A stretch of DNA of 64,000 nt from Magnaporthiopsis rhizophila (lineage: Eukaryota > Ascomycota > Sordariomycetes > Magnaporthales > Magnaporthaceae): contig PYSS01000056.1 of the NCBI GenBank assembly GCA_003049465.1, positions 181,856 to 245,855 on the forward strand. The letters run 5' to 3'. Positions 24,440-36,680 of this stretch are shown one piece after another (the first letter of the stretch is position 1; every line of letters starts with the position of its first letter). The position numbers were made by a program, and so were the translations under genes. The notes beneath the pieces were generated by a model. It made no database searches. It saw only the letters and a program-made list of their open reading frames with translations, and was not told the origin of the DNA.

Positions 24440-26147
24440 TGCTGCGATTTCGGGTAGTTCGCTGGTGTTGTTCTAGAGATCTGGCTTGTTGGTTGTCAGT
24501 ATCGTCCACAAGCCGAGACTGTCAAGGGGTAATTGCATGTGCGTCAGGGGAACAAACCGAAAAAAGACAGTGCTCCCAAGGCGTCGGAGCACACTCGGGT
24601 TGATCAGAAAACACCGTGGGGGATTTTGGGATGTCAATTGGCCCTCCGGAAGAGGAAGAAGAATTGGGTTTTGGGTTCGAGAAGAAAAGCCGTGGCGGCG
24701 GGTTGATACCTCCTCTTAGCCTTTTTTTTTATTTTTCTCTCTCCTTCTTTTTTTTTTTTTGCTTACACCGAGTCCGGTCCGGTCCAGCCAGAGTCATCAA
24801 TTCCCAGCACAGTGTGTAATCAACGAGGATGGTCTAGAATGGCCTGTACTATACTGTACTTTCAACGCTAGCGCGGCAGCTGCGGGGGTCGAATCGGGCT
24901 TCGGAGCCACTATATTTGCCCGCTATGAGTGTGCCGCCAAGATGCCGGCCTTTCTTACCTTTGCGGCCCCCGTGATTGGCTCCTCTGCTGCGACCTCCGC
25001 TGCCTCGGCCCCCCAAAATTACTCGCTTCCGGCCGTTGATGTGACGCACTGTAAACATTCGACATCGGTGGGGCCGAACGGTCCCTTAGCAAGGGGCTCC
25101 CCGCAGGTTGAGAAAACGGAAGTGAAAAAAGCAACCGATCTGGATTGCCGAGGAAGACTGACCGCAATTCCTCCTTAATAACAATTAGCCATGGCAGCCA
25201 AGGGTATGGCCTGCTCTGCTTGCGTGCAAAAGGCCCTCGGGTCAGCTTTGGAAGAGAACGACAACACCTGCCTTCTGAATAAGCCACTCACTCAGATCCA
25301 CCCAAGGCTGGCTGGCATTGGCATGATGTCGGCGCCACCCGTCTAACGCCAGACAAAGCCAAAAGAGACCCGCCCCCTCCATTCCAAATCCCGTAGCAAT
25401 GGCCGTTGGCCGAATATGATGGCCCTGTTGTCGGTGTGCTCGAGGTGGAAGGGCCATGAGTCACGAGACGCCGGCCTTGAAAGAGACAACAGCATTACCT
25501 GACTTGAGTAAGCGCTTTTGTAATATGTGATTGGTTCCAGTCTGGCTGGAGTGCTTAGGAGTCTTCCAGGCCGATTACGACAGTCTTGTGCTAACGCATT
25601 TATGGACACCCCTGGCCGGGGCGGTGTCGGCCCCTACGCTACATCCCGGTGAACCGACCAGGAACACCAGCGTCAAGACACTTCAGGGGCTCATAACGCT
25701 CACCCAGGTGTTGGCCAGGCGTCCCGACCAAGTGCACACTAACTTGCACTGAACCTCGGTGAAGACGGCAGAAACCAGATATCAAGACCTTCCAGCCTCC
25801 ATATAGAATATCATGTGTTATAGTACCCAACCAAGATGTCGGCCAGAGCGGCTAGCCAGGCGTACTCAATGTATCATATGACGGGCGTTTTGGTCCCGGC
25901 AGTAGAGGCAGCGGCGGCAGAGACGGAGAGATATCGCGCCCCAACCGTCTATAAAAGCAACCGTCATCACATTTCTCGTCGTCGTTTTGATGCTGGCCCA
26001 CATCCCTCTCCCATCCGCATCTCCCCTACTTTCCAAAATCTCGACCTCCAATAAGTCACATCTCTCAAGCCTCCACGCCACGACTCTCCCCTGTTCGACC
26101 GCCCACACACTCCTACCCAGGCGAATCTTCCCTGATCTTCGGCCATC
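24440..26147. other. Intergenic region between HEM1 and the microprotein gene
   Basis: Contains the HEM1 promoter on the left and, on the right, a TATA box at 25950-25957 (TATAAAAG) followed by CT-rich sequence leading to the ATG at 26148. Intervening open frames have no coding character. Confidence 0.6.
25950..25957 (+). promoter_or_regulatory. TATA box of the microprotein gene
   Basis: TATAAAAG followed by a pyrimidine-rich leader of about 190 bases before the ATG at 26148. This is the expected layout of a strong RNA polymerase II promoter in filamentous fungi. Confidence 0.5.
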
Positions 26148-26304
26148 ATGGGCACACACGAGAAATGCCCGTACTGTGATGCCCCTATGAGGGGTTCCGA
26201 TCACTGTTCCAACTGCAGTAAGTAACCCCTTGTCGTCGGAGAGTCGAGATTGACTTGTTTATCGCATTTCCGAGCTGACACTCCCGTCTTGTACAGACAA
26301 GTGA
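26148..26304 (+). CDS. 25-residue zinc-ribbon-like microprotein (CPYC...CSNC)
   Basis: Exon 1 is 26148-26217 and exon 2 is 26297-26304, around a 79-nt intron with GTAAGT donor, GCTGAC branch point and TACAG acceptor, all near consensus. The product has two Cys pairs, CPYC (residues 7-10) and CSNC (20-23), with an intervening His, like a minimal zinc knuckle. Retaining the intron also ends the protein at 25 residues, changing only residue 24 from Asn to Ser, because a TAA falls just inside the intron. A TATA box lies about 200 bases upstream. I do not recognise a named family. Function is unknown; metal binding is inferred from the Cys spacing. Confidence 0.55.
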
Positions 26305-27014
26305 GCCTGCGCCAAAAGCCAGCGCTATCATGGCCTCGGCCCCGCGAGCTTGCTGATATGGCTGCCACGAGAAGCAAATTACCTCCCCCAAGGCATTGAG
26401 GTGGTTATGCATGTACGATAAGGGGATCGCAGTCGTTCATACATAGACCCTGCGCATTGATTGCAACCACGACACACTCATTTGAACACTTTCCTTTGTT
26501 TGTTGGCTTTCCTTGTACACTACACAGGACTTATCCGTTGGAATACCCGGGGGCGTTATTGGGAAATGCTGCATTTTTATACATGGATGGTCTGGTTACC
26601 GTCAACCCTCAGATAGTTGATTACATTATTTTGGCGCCAACCTGCCTCCGTCCCGTGTCCGTACATGCCTTGCGTGCTCCGATATCTCTCTCGCCTTTCT
26701 TTGCCCCAAGTCGACTTGGCATGCGCCAAGCAGATGTGAGATCCAGGTGGGGATAGCCAGCGTCGCATTTCTGGGGAAGAGTGGCCGAAAACGACCCGAT
26801 ATCAGCGCGTCTCCGAATCCCCCTCATCGGACTTTGCCTCGAAGGCCGCGGGACCTCGATTCAGTTTATGGTCAGCCCTGGCGCTCAAGCCTAATGTCAT
26901 GTAGTTGCAATTAATAGCTCAATCTCAATCTATCCGTGTATGTCATCCCCTAAGCCTCTGATTTTATATTGGGCACAATAGAGCCAGCACGAGCAAAACA
27001 CAACGCTAGTCCCT
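26305..27014. other. Intergenic region, microprotein gene to MFS pseudogene
   Basis: Probably the microprotein 3' UTR followed by the former promoter of the permease. No gene is recognised. Confidence 0.5.
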
Positions 27015-28727
27015 ATGGATCTAAGACCAGAGAAGTCGCCAGACCATCCCGCTAGGGACGCGGCAGAAGGGACATTGTGCAAGGCCGACTGCAACAATGA
27101 CGACGACGACGCGGAAATGGCTCGGACCCTGCGCGACTACGTCCCAGGGACGGCCGAGGAGAAGCGGCTCGTGCGCAAGATCGACCTCGTCCTCCTGCCT
27201 ACCTCTGGTGGATGTACGTGCTGGCGTACCTGGACCGCGGCAACACCAACGCCAGCGCGGCGGGCATGAGCGAGGACCTCGAGATGACGGACTACGGTTA
27301 TCCAGTCGCTGGGGATATCTAGACTCACGAACCCGGGAGAAGCTGACCTTTTGACGTGCCCCAAACCCAGACTACTCCCTCCTGGTCTACCTCTTCTTCA
27401 TCGGCTATTTCCTCTGCGGGGTCCCGTCCAACATGCTCCTCACCAAGGTCCGGCCCTCGCCGTACCTGCCCACCATCGTCTGGGTCTGGGCCTCATCGTG
27501 ATCGGTTCGTCCCAAACGCAAACCTACACGGGGTTTCTGACCGGCCGCCTCTTCCTCGGCTGCGTCGAGGCCGGCCTGTTCCCGGGGGCCATCTACGTGC
27601 TGACGTGCTGGTTCACGGTGTCCGAGGTCGGCAAGCGGTTCTGCGCCTTTTGCACCTCGGGCTGCGTCGCGCCGGCGTTGGGCGGCATCATGGCCGGCTC
27701 CGTGGTCGAGGGTCTCGACGGCGCCCGTGGGATCTCCGGCTGGCGCAGGCTGCTGCTTGTCGAGGGCGTCGTCACTTTTGCTTGCGGGTTGGGGCTGTAC
27801 CTCGTCTTGCCCGATTACCCGCGAACCACCAGCAGACGACGCTTCCTCGGTAGTCCCGAAATGCGCCGCCTTGCGCATGTGCGTATCCTACACAACCGGG
27901 GCTCCTCGTCGTCCCTACCGGCGACAACAGCAACAAGAAACCGCTCATGACGTCCCGCCAAGCCCTCCTCCACGTAGTGACCGACCTGCGCACGTGGTTC
28001 TTCCTCGTCAGCTACAGCGTCGTAATCAATGGCATGTCCATCTCGTACTTTGTGCCGTCCATCCTGAGGGGAATGGGCTACACGAGCGTGACGGCGCAGT
28101 GGATGACGGTGCCCATCTAGGCGACGGGCGCCATCTTTCAGCTGGCGCTGTCGTGGACGTCGGACCGCGTGCGCGACAGTAGATGGCACGTCGCCGCGCT
28201 GTTTGCGTTGTCGGCGGCCTCCTGTCTCGTCTCGGCCGTGGTAGAGCCGCAGGTGGTAAAATACGTCATGATGTGCCTGCTCGTCGCGGGGCTTCATACG
28301 GGCCTGCCGCCCATGCTCAACTGGATGAGCGAGGCCATGCCGTTCCCTGACCAGAAGCGGAGCGTTGCTATCGCTTTTGTTGCTCTCTACTCGCCTCACA
28401 ACCACCCGCCTGTTCACAACCCGTTCACAGCCCATTCATCGTTCTGTGGCAAACACATGGCCACAACGAATACCTGGAAGCTAACAAGCAGCCAACCCAC
28501 CCATGAAAAAGAGCATCATATACGGCTCTTACCTGTGGCCGCGCAGCGATGGCCCCCAGCACATCATCGGCTTCACCTCAGTCACGGCCGCTTGCGGCTT
28601 CGGCGCTCTACTTGCCGTCGCGGCGCCGTACCTGTTCAGGCTTCTCACCAAGGAGCCGGTGACCAAGGCCGAGCGCGACATCTGGGCCCTTCATCAACAA
28701 GAATCAGTGCAAAGGGCACCTCCGTAA
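27015..28727 (+). pseudogene. Decayed MFS transporter, allantoate-permease (Dal5) type
   Basis: The reading frame is that of an anion:cation symporter/allantoate permease MFS protein: LVRKIDLVLLPT, WWMYVLAYLDRGN, DYSLLVYLFFIGYFLCGVPSN, FLGCVEAGLFPGAIYVLTCWF, and near the end IIYGSYLWPRSDGP. It is broken by single-base frameshifts near 27203 (between LLPT and WWMYV), near 27490 (after IVWVW) and near 27913, and by a TAG at 28118-28120 where the family has a Trp (one G-to-A change would explain it). A phase-1 intron at 27297-27370 still fits. The segment 28380-28500 no longer aligns and may be a degraded intron. Sequencing error could explain a frameshift, but four lesions in one gene among otherwise intact neighbours argue for a pseudogene. 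Confidence 0.8.
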
Positions 28728-29176
28728 AGAAATTTTTACAAGTATATTTTACACCCATACAAATACAGACCCAGGTATCTCATTACATGTTCCAGTTTGC
28801 CGTTTCGCTCGGCATCGCAATATCATATTTGATAATGGAAAAAATAAAAGGGAAGTGAAAAATGCTCTGGGTATTGTGTAGAGGATAAAAGCCAACGCCC
28901 ATAAGAGATGCTCCCATGTAATGGTTGTTTCTTTATTTCCTCCCCGCCCTCCCCAGAATCATGTTCCATATCCCTGACCAAGCCCAACCCCCAAAACCGG
29001 AACCCCAGATGATGCTACTATGTAATTTAACAATGTTTTGGAAATAAAGAAAAGGAAGATAGACATGCCCGTAAGTTTCCATAATCCGACAGAAAACAAA
29101 GAAAGAAATAAAAGGGAAAAAGACCGGCACGATGGCTAGCTGGTATCATGCTCCGGACTCCCCGGTACTGCGACTC
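28728..29176. other. 3' intergenic region between the MFS pseudogene and the SNF2 gene
   Basis: An AT-rich stretch between two 3' ends. No gene is recognised. Confidence 0.6.
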
Positions 29177-32100
29177 CTAATCGTCGAGAACCAGGGGAGT
29201 CTGCGGATCGTCGCCCGCTCGTCGCTGCGGCGGCGTCTGGATGCCCTCCACAGCCCAGGTCGGCATCCGCGCCGGCTTCTTCTGGCCCTGCTTCGCCTTT
29301 GCCTTCCTCCGGCGAAAGACCTCATCCATAATCGGCAGGTTCTGTTCGCTCCTGGTCGGCCGTCGAGTCTTCGTGCTGCTGGGGCTGCCCAGTGCCAAGC
29401 CACCGGTACGGTCCGCGGATCTCTTCGGATGCTATATCAGGGGGAACAAAGAGAAAACACGTCGTTAGTCAACCGAGTAAATCAACACTAACCAGGCCGG
29501 CGGTTTTGTGGGAGGGGAGGTAAAAGATAATAGCGCACTCGTCGTCATGGTTACAGCCTTCGGCGAGACGTGGTTCGAACTGTCGAGGCCAGCTTGCCGA
29601 TATTTTTTCTTTTTGGATTTGGCAGTTCGAACTCTCGATGCCATCCATTCCTGCAGGGATGAAAGGGGAGTGCTGTTCATACATCAGGACCTTGTACTCG
29701 GGGCGGCTGTCGAGGAGTCCTTGCCGCATCTTTGCTACCTGAGGCGCTGGGACCAGCGCTGGCCGGAGCAGCACGTGGGCTCTTAGCAGTGTGCTTAGCG
29801 ACCGCCTCCTTTAGCTCATCGATGCTCCTGGCTGCAACACGGGCGGTCTCGTCTGGCCTGGCGACGGTGGCATTCCAGACACCCTCGTCTTCGGTCAGAA
29901 CGTCCACGATTTTCCGCACCGCCGATGTCATCGGCAGCCCCGTCAGTCCCTTATCCTGCAGTGCACGCCCGAAGATGTCGGCGACGCTAGCGAGCGCCTT
30001 TGAACCGGTCTTTGCTGCCAGAGCGGGTGCTCGAGATTTTACTTCGGCAAGGAATCTTGCTCCTGGCGTCAGATTGGGCGGCTCCGGAGCCCGGAAGGCG
30101 GTCCCTGTTCCAGGGATAGGCTCAGCAACTCCCTGAGGCTCGCCTGGCGCCTTTGGGGCCGCCCCTGCGCTTGAGGAGTCTTGGTTCTGAGCAGGAACGG
30201 CCTCGACTGGGTTGGGCGGCTGGTAACTTCCCTGCGGCGCATTCCCTTGGCTCAGAGGCATCGCTATCGCGGCCGGAGTGCTGTGGCCAATGGGGCTTGC
30301 GGTCAAGGTAGCTGCGTTGGGCCTCGTTGTCGTGACGGGCGTCTGTGTTTTGTTGCTGCTGTGTTAGCGCGGCGTTACTCGCCGGTCGCGCGTGACGGAG
30401 TATGATTTTTCTGATTTTCCGATCCTGTGTCTGATCAGACCGACACTGGTGGTCCGTCGACTGGCTGAGCAAATTTGATACCTTTGATTTCTGTCTCTGC
30501 TGCTGCGTGATGTACTGCGGCAGAGGTACAGGAGTCTCGAGAGAGGCACTCTGTGCGTTTGGCGAGACACCGTCCGCCTGGGGCGTCTGGGGTGTAGAGC
30601 ACAACAACGTGGGTTTGCCCGAGGTGGAAGCTTGCTGTGGTGCTCGCACGCCCATACCCATCGGCGGTATCGCCGGCGGCGGCACATTTGCGGTGTATGG
30701 TAACGGTAGATTCATCTTGGCAAAAGCCTCGGGGTCTGTGTGGCGCAGGTGGTTCGCCTTGACCAGGTCCTCGGCCTCCTTGAGCTCCTCGGCCGAAAGT
30801 TGCGACTCCGGCTCCTCCTCCTCGAACAGATCGCCAAGCGTCACCTTGCAGATGCTGGCACCAGCCGGAGATTCCAAGACGGCGTCGAGCACCACGTCGT
30901 GACCCTTTGCATTGCTGAGATCGTCCGTTCGCGTCATGATCTGCGGAGGTTGCGTCCAGGACGAGTACTTGTTCGCGTGTGCATGCGGGTTCTTCTTGTC
31001 GACGACGCGCGATGCAAGCTGAGTCTTGAAGATTGACTTGCCATGCAGCTTCGGCTCGTAGGTGCCCCCGACGATGAGCCAGTATACAAACACAGGCTTC
31101 GTCTGGCCGATACGGTATGCCCGGCCGATTGCCTGCTGCTCGTTGACAGGCGACCACTTGAAGTCCATGATCACTATGCGGTTCGCGCCCTGGATGTTCA
31201 GGCCAACGCCGCCGGCGGCTGTCGAGATCAGATACACCTCGTCCTTGTTCTCGTTGAACCTCGCAACCATGCCTTGGCGCTTCGAGATGACGGTTTTGCC
31301 GTCGAGCCTGGAGTACGGCTTCCTCAGCGTCTTCATGACGCTCTCGAGGAAGTCGAGCGTTATGATGCTGGAGCTGAAGAGCAGCACCTTGTCCCCCTGG
31401 GCTTTGGCCTCGTCCAGGATGCGCAGCAGCACGATCATTTTGTTGGACAGTGAAAAGTTGGAACTGTCGCGCACCTTTAGGCATTTGATGAGCTCGCCGA
31501 CCAGGCCCCGCGGGAGCATGGATTCTTTGTCTCCCTGGCTCTTGGAACCCTTGGGCTTTGGGGAGCCTCCCTCCTTGCCCCAGCTTTCTTTGATGTCATG
31601 TAGCCTCGTCAGGAAGACCTTGGGGTGGGTCAGGAGCATGGTGAGCAGGCTGACTTGCTCAAACAGATGCTGCATGGTCGGCAGTTGGCTCTGCACTTCG
31701 GGCCGGGAGAAGTAGGACATGTACAGCGAGTAGGCGTCCATCTGAAGCTTGGTCAGTGGCACGTAGATGACGAACTCCTTCTTCAACGGCAGCTGATCTT
31801 TGAGCGTGGCCATGGTCATGCGGTGGATCTTGGGTGCCACCGTGTCCTTGAGCGCCTTGAGCAGCTTCAGTGCCCTCCTCTTCTCATGCGGTGGGCTGTC
31901 AATGTAGAGGCCTTCGTGTATGGGGGTGGCGTAGATGGAGGCAAACTCGCGAGGCGGTCCAAGATAGTTGGGCGCAACCCAGCTGACCATGGCGTAGTAG
32001 TCGCTAACCGAATTCGCCAGCGGGGACCCCGTCATCGCGATTCGAGTCTTGGTTTTGAAGCCGGCTGTGTGCGTGCTGATCTTGGACTTCTGATTCTTCA

Positions 32101-35092
32101 TGTGGTGGGCCTCATCCCCGACCACGATGTTGGGCGTCTCCTTCAGCAGCTCGACCAGCTCTGCGGACCCATCCATGGAGAGCAGTCGAAACATCGGGTA
32201 GCCCATAATCAGGACACCGCCATTCCTGGACCACGCCCGGACGGTACGGAACCTCTCCTGAACCTCTAGCTCTGAATCAACCGTGTAATATCGCCCCAGG
32301 ATTTCCGCGGGGGCCCAGCGGGCGAGCTCTTCCAGCCAGTTCTGGACGAGCCCCGACGGGCAGAGAACAAGGGTCTTGGAGTCGCGCAGATCCTCTGGAA
32401 TCTGCGTGAACAGCGACGGATCCTCCGACAGGGATGCCTCAGCGATGATGACGAGGAGGCAGATGACCTGCATGGTTTTGCCCAGCCCCATTGTGTGGGC
32501 GAGCAAACAACCCTGCGAGGTGATGACCTGATTCCACATGAACCTAACGCCTTGGATCTGGTGGTCCTTGATGTGGTCGGCCATCTGTCTGGGCACATAA
32601 ATGAGGCCTTGCGACTCCTCCTTCGTCTCGTTGATGATGAGCCGCGACTTTTCGCCCGACACGTCGCCCGAGGAGGCCAGTTGCCTACGCAGCGCGCGTC
32701 TCCGCTCTTCCTGCAGCTCCAGTCGTCGCTTGTCGTTTTGACGCATATCCATCGCCTCCTTGTCACGCTTGACTTGCTTCCGCTTCTTAGCCGGAGACCC
32801 TTCTGCCTCTTGATCCGAGGAATCATCAATATCCTCGGCAACCTTTTCCGGCTCAGGGAAGTTGTCTGCGATAGTGGACAGGAAGCCGCAGAACTCGCCG
32901 AGCCTGTCTCGCGCCTTTGAAGCCCTCTCCGCCGAATCCTTCCCCAGCACGCGCTTCAGCCAGGACGTTTCAGTCGGCTTTTGGCTCGGATCGATGTACA
33001 TCAGGAAAAGTCGGGTGAACACACAGGCCGGATAGAGTTCTGGCGAGCCGCCATTCGCCTGGCTGCCCTGGCTATCCTGTCCCGTCCTCTGATTGTGTCC
33101 GAATGAGGGCGTGACAAGCTCTTCCTCGATCTCGTCCGGCGAAATTGACTTGATCCGGGAAAAGAGCTCCGAACGAAGAGTGGCGTCGAGATGGTACAGC
33201 ATAGTTATAACCATCCGCTTGCCATCGCGCAGCCCGTGCCAGCGTTCAGCCCCATAGCTAGCAATAGCTTCCGGATTGTTGAGTGTTGATGCTGGCAGTT
33301 CGATACGTGGCACTGAATCCGCACGAGTTGAAGACGGCGTAGGATCGCGGGGCTTCTTCGGCGGTGTGTCGCCCGTCAGATCAATGACTTCGGGCCCGCC
33401 GATTGCTCCAGCTATTCCGGGACCGAGATTAGGAACAGACTGGCCATCCAGGTCGGCCAGACAAGGCTTCCTATCCTCGTCTTCATACTCGTTCTCGTAG
33501 TCGTCCTCGCGATCGTCTCTGTCTATCTTATTGTCGTAGGCCATGACATTGTCAGGGTGCGCGTCGTCCATGGCAGCCACGGCAGCGTCCCCGTCCTGCT
33601 CTGACACCTCAGGAGCAGCATCTTCCATGGAGACATCTCCATCATCCACAACGAAATTGCCGATGTCATCAGGCTCTGATTCACTCGTCAACTCGTAGGC
33701 CTCGACGCCATCCTCGATCAGCTTGGCCTTTGGAGCCTTTTTAGGTCGCGGCCTCGGCGCAACCTTGGGTCGATCAGGCTCAGTGAGGCTGGCGAGCACT
33801 GTGATCAGCCAGTGACTGTACATCCTGGCATAGACAGTAGGCTGGATACTCTCTCGGTGCTTGGGTAGATCGGTCTTTTGGAAGGAACGATCATCACTGA
33901 TGGAGTCGCAGATCTTGGCAAGACGAGCATCTAAATCGCCCGCCTCCCTCTTTGCCAGCAGGATGAGCTGCCCTCTATTGCTGCCCCGCCTTCGAGCATC
34001 GCTCCAGATCTTGTGGGCCTTGGTCTCGTGCTTTGGAAGCTTTGCAGTGCGCCATTCTTCCTCTAGCTCCGAAATCAGCTCGTTCAGAAGTCCAGAAATC
34101 TCATCCTTGGCAAAGATCTCTTGCTCCTTCAACCTCTCCTCACGCTCGAGTCGCTCTTGCTCAATCTCCTCCCAGGTATCTGTATCGTATCCTTCCGAGT
34201 CGCTCTCCCCAAACGGTTCGAGAGCCACATCGGGAGTGATTTGTCTTGCGCGCTGTCCCTTCCTGCCGGCAGGGGCAACTCCGCGAAGGTTACTCCGGAG
34301 GTACCTCCTCATTGACCGCGACATGGCAATGCGATGGCCAGCAGGGCGTCTGGCGCTAGTTCCGCACGTGAATGAGAATTCGAGGTGTCCTCGGTCAAGG
34401 ACACCGAAATCCTCATCGTCCGGATCGACGTCTGGCTCGAAATCATCTGCCAGTATGGGCTTGCTTCCGTAGTAGTGATACTCAGAATCTGAGGGTTGGA
34501 GGTCCTGTTGCGACTCGATGATGCTGGCAGCCTCTGGAATCTTGGTGCTGGCGACAACCGGAGCGAACCCAATCACAGTGTCGGCTTGATTAGGTATCTC
34601 GACAGGCGCGTCATGTATGGGTGTAGCCGAGACGTTCAGTGGCGCCAGGCGTCTCTTTTTTCGTGAGCCCTCATCCGCTCCAGGTCTCGCCTGAATCAGC
34701 GAGACTGGCTCCGAAGGCTGTGGCCCAGACGGGACAGAAACGCCGGTAGCATCCTCAGATATTGTCGAAGGCCGGACTGTCTCTTTTTCATCAGGAGATG
34801 GTTCACCTTTGATTTCGTGTCGATACTTTTTGCTGCGATCTCGAAGCTGCTCGGCGGCCGCCAGCAAGAAGCGCTTATGGGACCACTTCTTGATGCCGAG
34901 GTCATTGAACACGTCGACTGTGCTGCCGGCATACCGTAAGAGGAATTCGCCATCCGCCTCTAACTCGAGGATCTTCTCCTTGAGTGCGTCAGGATCGGGA
35001 CGGGTGCCCTTCAAAGGCGGGGTCCAGGAGCAGTTGGCGGTGCATAGCTCCTGGACCAACCTATTCGAATCGAAGTCCCACGGGTCTTCCAT
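29177..35092 (-). CDS. SNF2-family chromatin remodeller, ATRX/Rad54-like
   Basis: Nuclear DNA-dependent ATPase. Proposed exons are 35092-30482, 30342-29803, 29738-29493 and 29431-29177 (all phase 0), 1883 residues. Exon 1 has a conserved N-terminal domain (MEDPWDFDSNRLVQELC), long acidic stretches, then helicase lobe 1: DHQIQGVRFMWNQV, HTMGLGKTMQV near residue 870, DEAHHMKN near 990, MTGSPLANSVSDYY. Lobe 2 ends in QAIGRAYRIGQTKPV near 1322. GVRFMW and the lobe layout place it with ATRX/ARIP4/Rad54 rather than Snf2 or ISWI. If exon 1 is read on, it ends in a low-complexity frame at 30122; splicing with GTATCA and AACACAG restores a plausible C-terminus. The exon 2/3 junction (donor GTCGCT) is weak and could be an assembly indel. 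The last intron (GTTAGT, CTAAC, ATATAG) is good. Confidence 0.85.
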
Positions 35093-36680
35093 GACGATAT
35101 GGGCTACCCAGAGCCACGTGAAGACTGGAGGAAAGTTAGCTTGATCAAGATGTGCTGTCGAAAAGAAAAGAAACGCGGGTAAAGGCTGTAAAACCTGGTG
35201 GGTGGTGGCGGAGCCGAGATGAGAGTGAGACGCGAACGGCCCGCAGCACTTCTGCGAGCAGGTAAGAGGACAACTGTGAAGTTGGCCGAATACAGAGTGA
35301 TAAGGTAGAGACGTTAGGAAAGTGGAGAGAAAAGAAATTTAGGTGGTCCTGATCCGGGCAGTCTGATGAAGAGCCGCAAGAAGGAGAGAAAAAAGTATCC
35401 CGAGAAGGCGCGGGTGATGATGGCCGGCGAGGATCCGAGAGAAAACATCCAGACCGGTAAGGACAGATCAGGAAGCTCAGGCTCAAATCAGGGCCGAAGT
35501 AGAGATGTGCGGGTGGACAACGGAGTGATGGTCAAGCAGTGAGCCACGCGCATCAAGAAACCCGACCGTGATTTTTCTCGGCTGTCCTCTGGCAGCATGG
35601 AAAACTCACGTCTTGCGCAGGTTGAGAAATCAAGAAAGAATTTTTACAGGAAAAAAAGCAACGGAGGACAAAGAAAATCAGACAAACCATTGATGCCAGG
35701 GTGGTGGGATATTGATTGGAGGACAAGGGAAGCCTCGTCCAAGGCCACCAAACGGCAGCAAAAAAAGCTGAGGGTGCTTCCCGAGTTCAAACGGAGAGCA
35801 GCCGTCGGGATCTCGCAGTCGAACGAAACAAACGTCTCCTCGCGGCTGGGAGAACGCTGGCGGCACCAGCGGCGATGGAAAGTTGCACGGCGCTCCCCAG
35901 CTACCACCAGTCGCTTGGCTAGGCGTGCTGGTGTCTCGAAAGGCGACGCTGACGTCGGGCGGGGGTGAGTGGAGAGTCGGGAGGGACGAGGATGACGCGA
36001 CAAGGGCGCGACGCCGGGTGTGGAATCCAAGAGACTCTTGTCAGGTGTTCACGTGCCTTAAGACCATGCAGGGTTCAGGCCAAAAGGTTGAAGAATGGTG
36101 CCTTATGGGGCCCGTGCGCATGGACCCCACGGGTTTACGTGGGGTTTGTTACAGCAGAAAACGGAGAATTTACACAGTAAAAACGTTGAAGGTTGTTACT
36201 GCACTATCAGGCTGTTGTCAGGTGGAGAAGAGAGCCGCAGCCTTACAAACCACCACAAGATTAGGTTTAGTGAGTTGTGGGCCTACGTACAGGTGGACCT
36301 TTCTACCCATGGCTATGTGGGCCGGGTGGGGTCTTGATCTTTGATCGCGGGGTTCTGGCAGGCCATCAGAGGTCTGAGACAGCGGGATTATCGCGCGGGC
36401 CGCCGCTGACGAATCCTGGAGTTCTAGAACAAGCAATTATTAATGCAGGTGTCCTCGGGCTGTTCCGCACAGATTCTGAAGATCCCGTTTCTGTAGCTGG
36501 GAATTACATATCCAAAGCGAGAAGTTCCGTCCTGGCGAGGAAGCACTCCGGCTGAAACGGAAACTGTGGGCCAAACCAACACTCGTGGTGTGTTTGAAAT
36601 CTTGGTGATATTAAACTTTAGTGAGCGCCTTCTCAGAAGACGCCTCACTTCTGCCGTCGGTCCAAGCCACCACAGTAAAC
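35093..36680. promoter_or_regulatory. Divergent promoter region, SNF2 remodeller / GSH2
   Basis: 1588 bases between divergent start codons. Open frames on both strands are short and not conserved. I did not identify a specific binding site with confidence. Confidence 0.5.

Noticed and set aside
30122..30481. Continuation of the SNF2 frame to a stop at 30122
   Set aside because: The frame loses conserved character after about 30482, while a spliced alternative frame contains helical, protein-like sequence. The read-through is most likely intron and wrong-frame exon.
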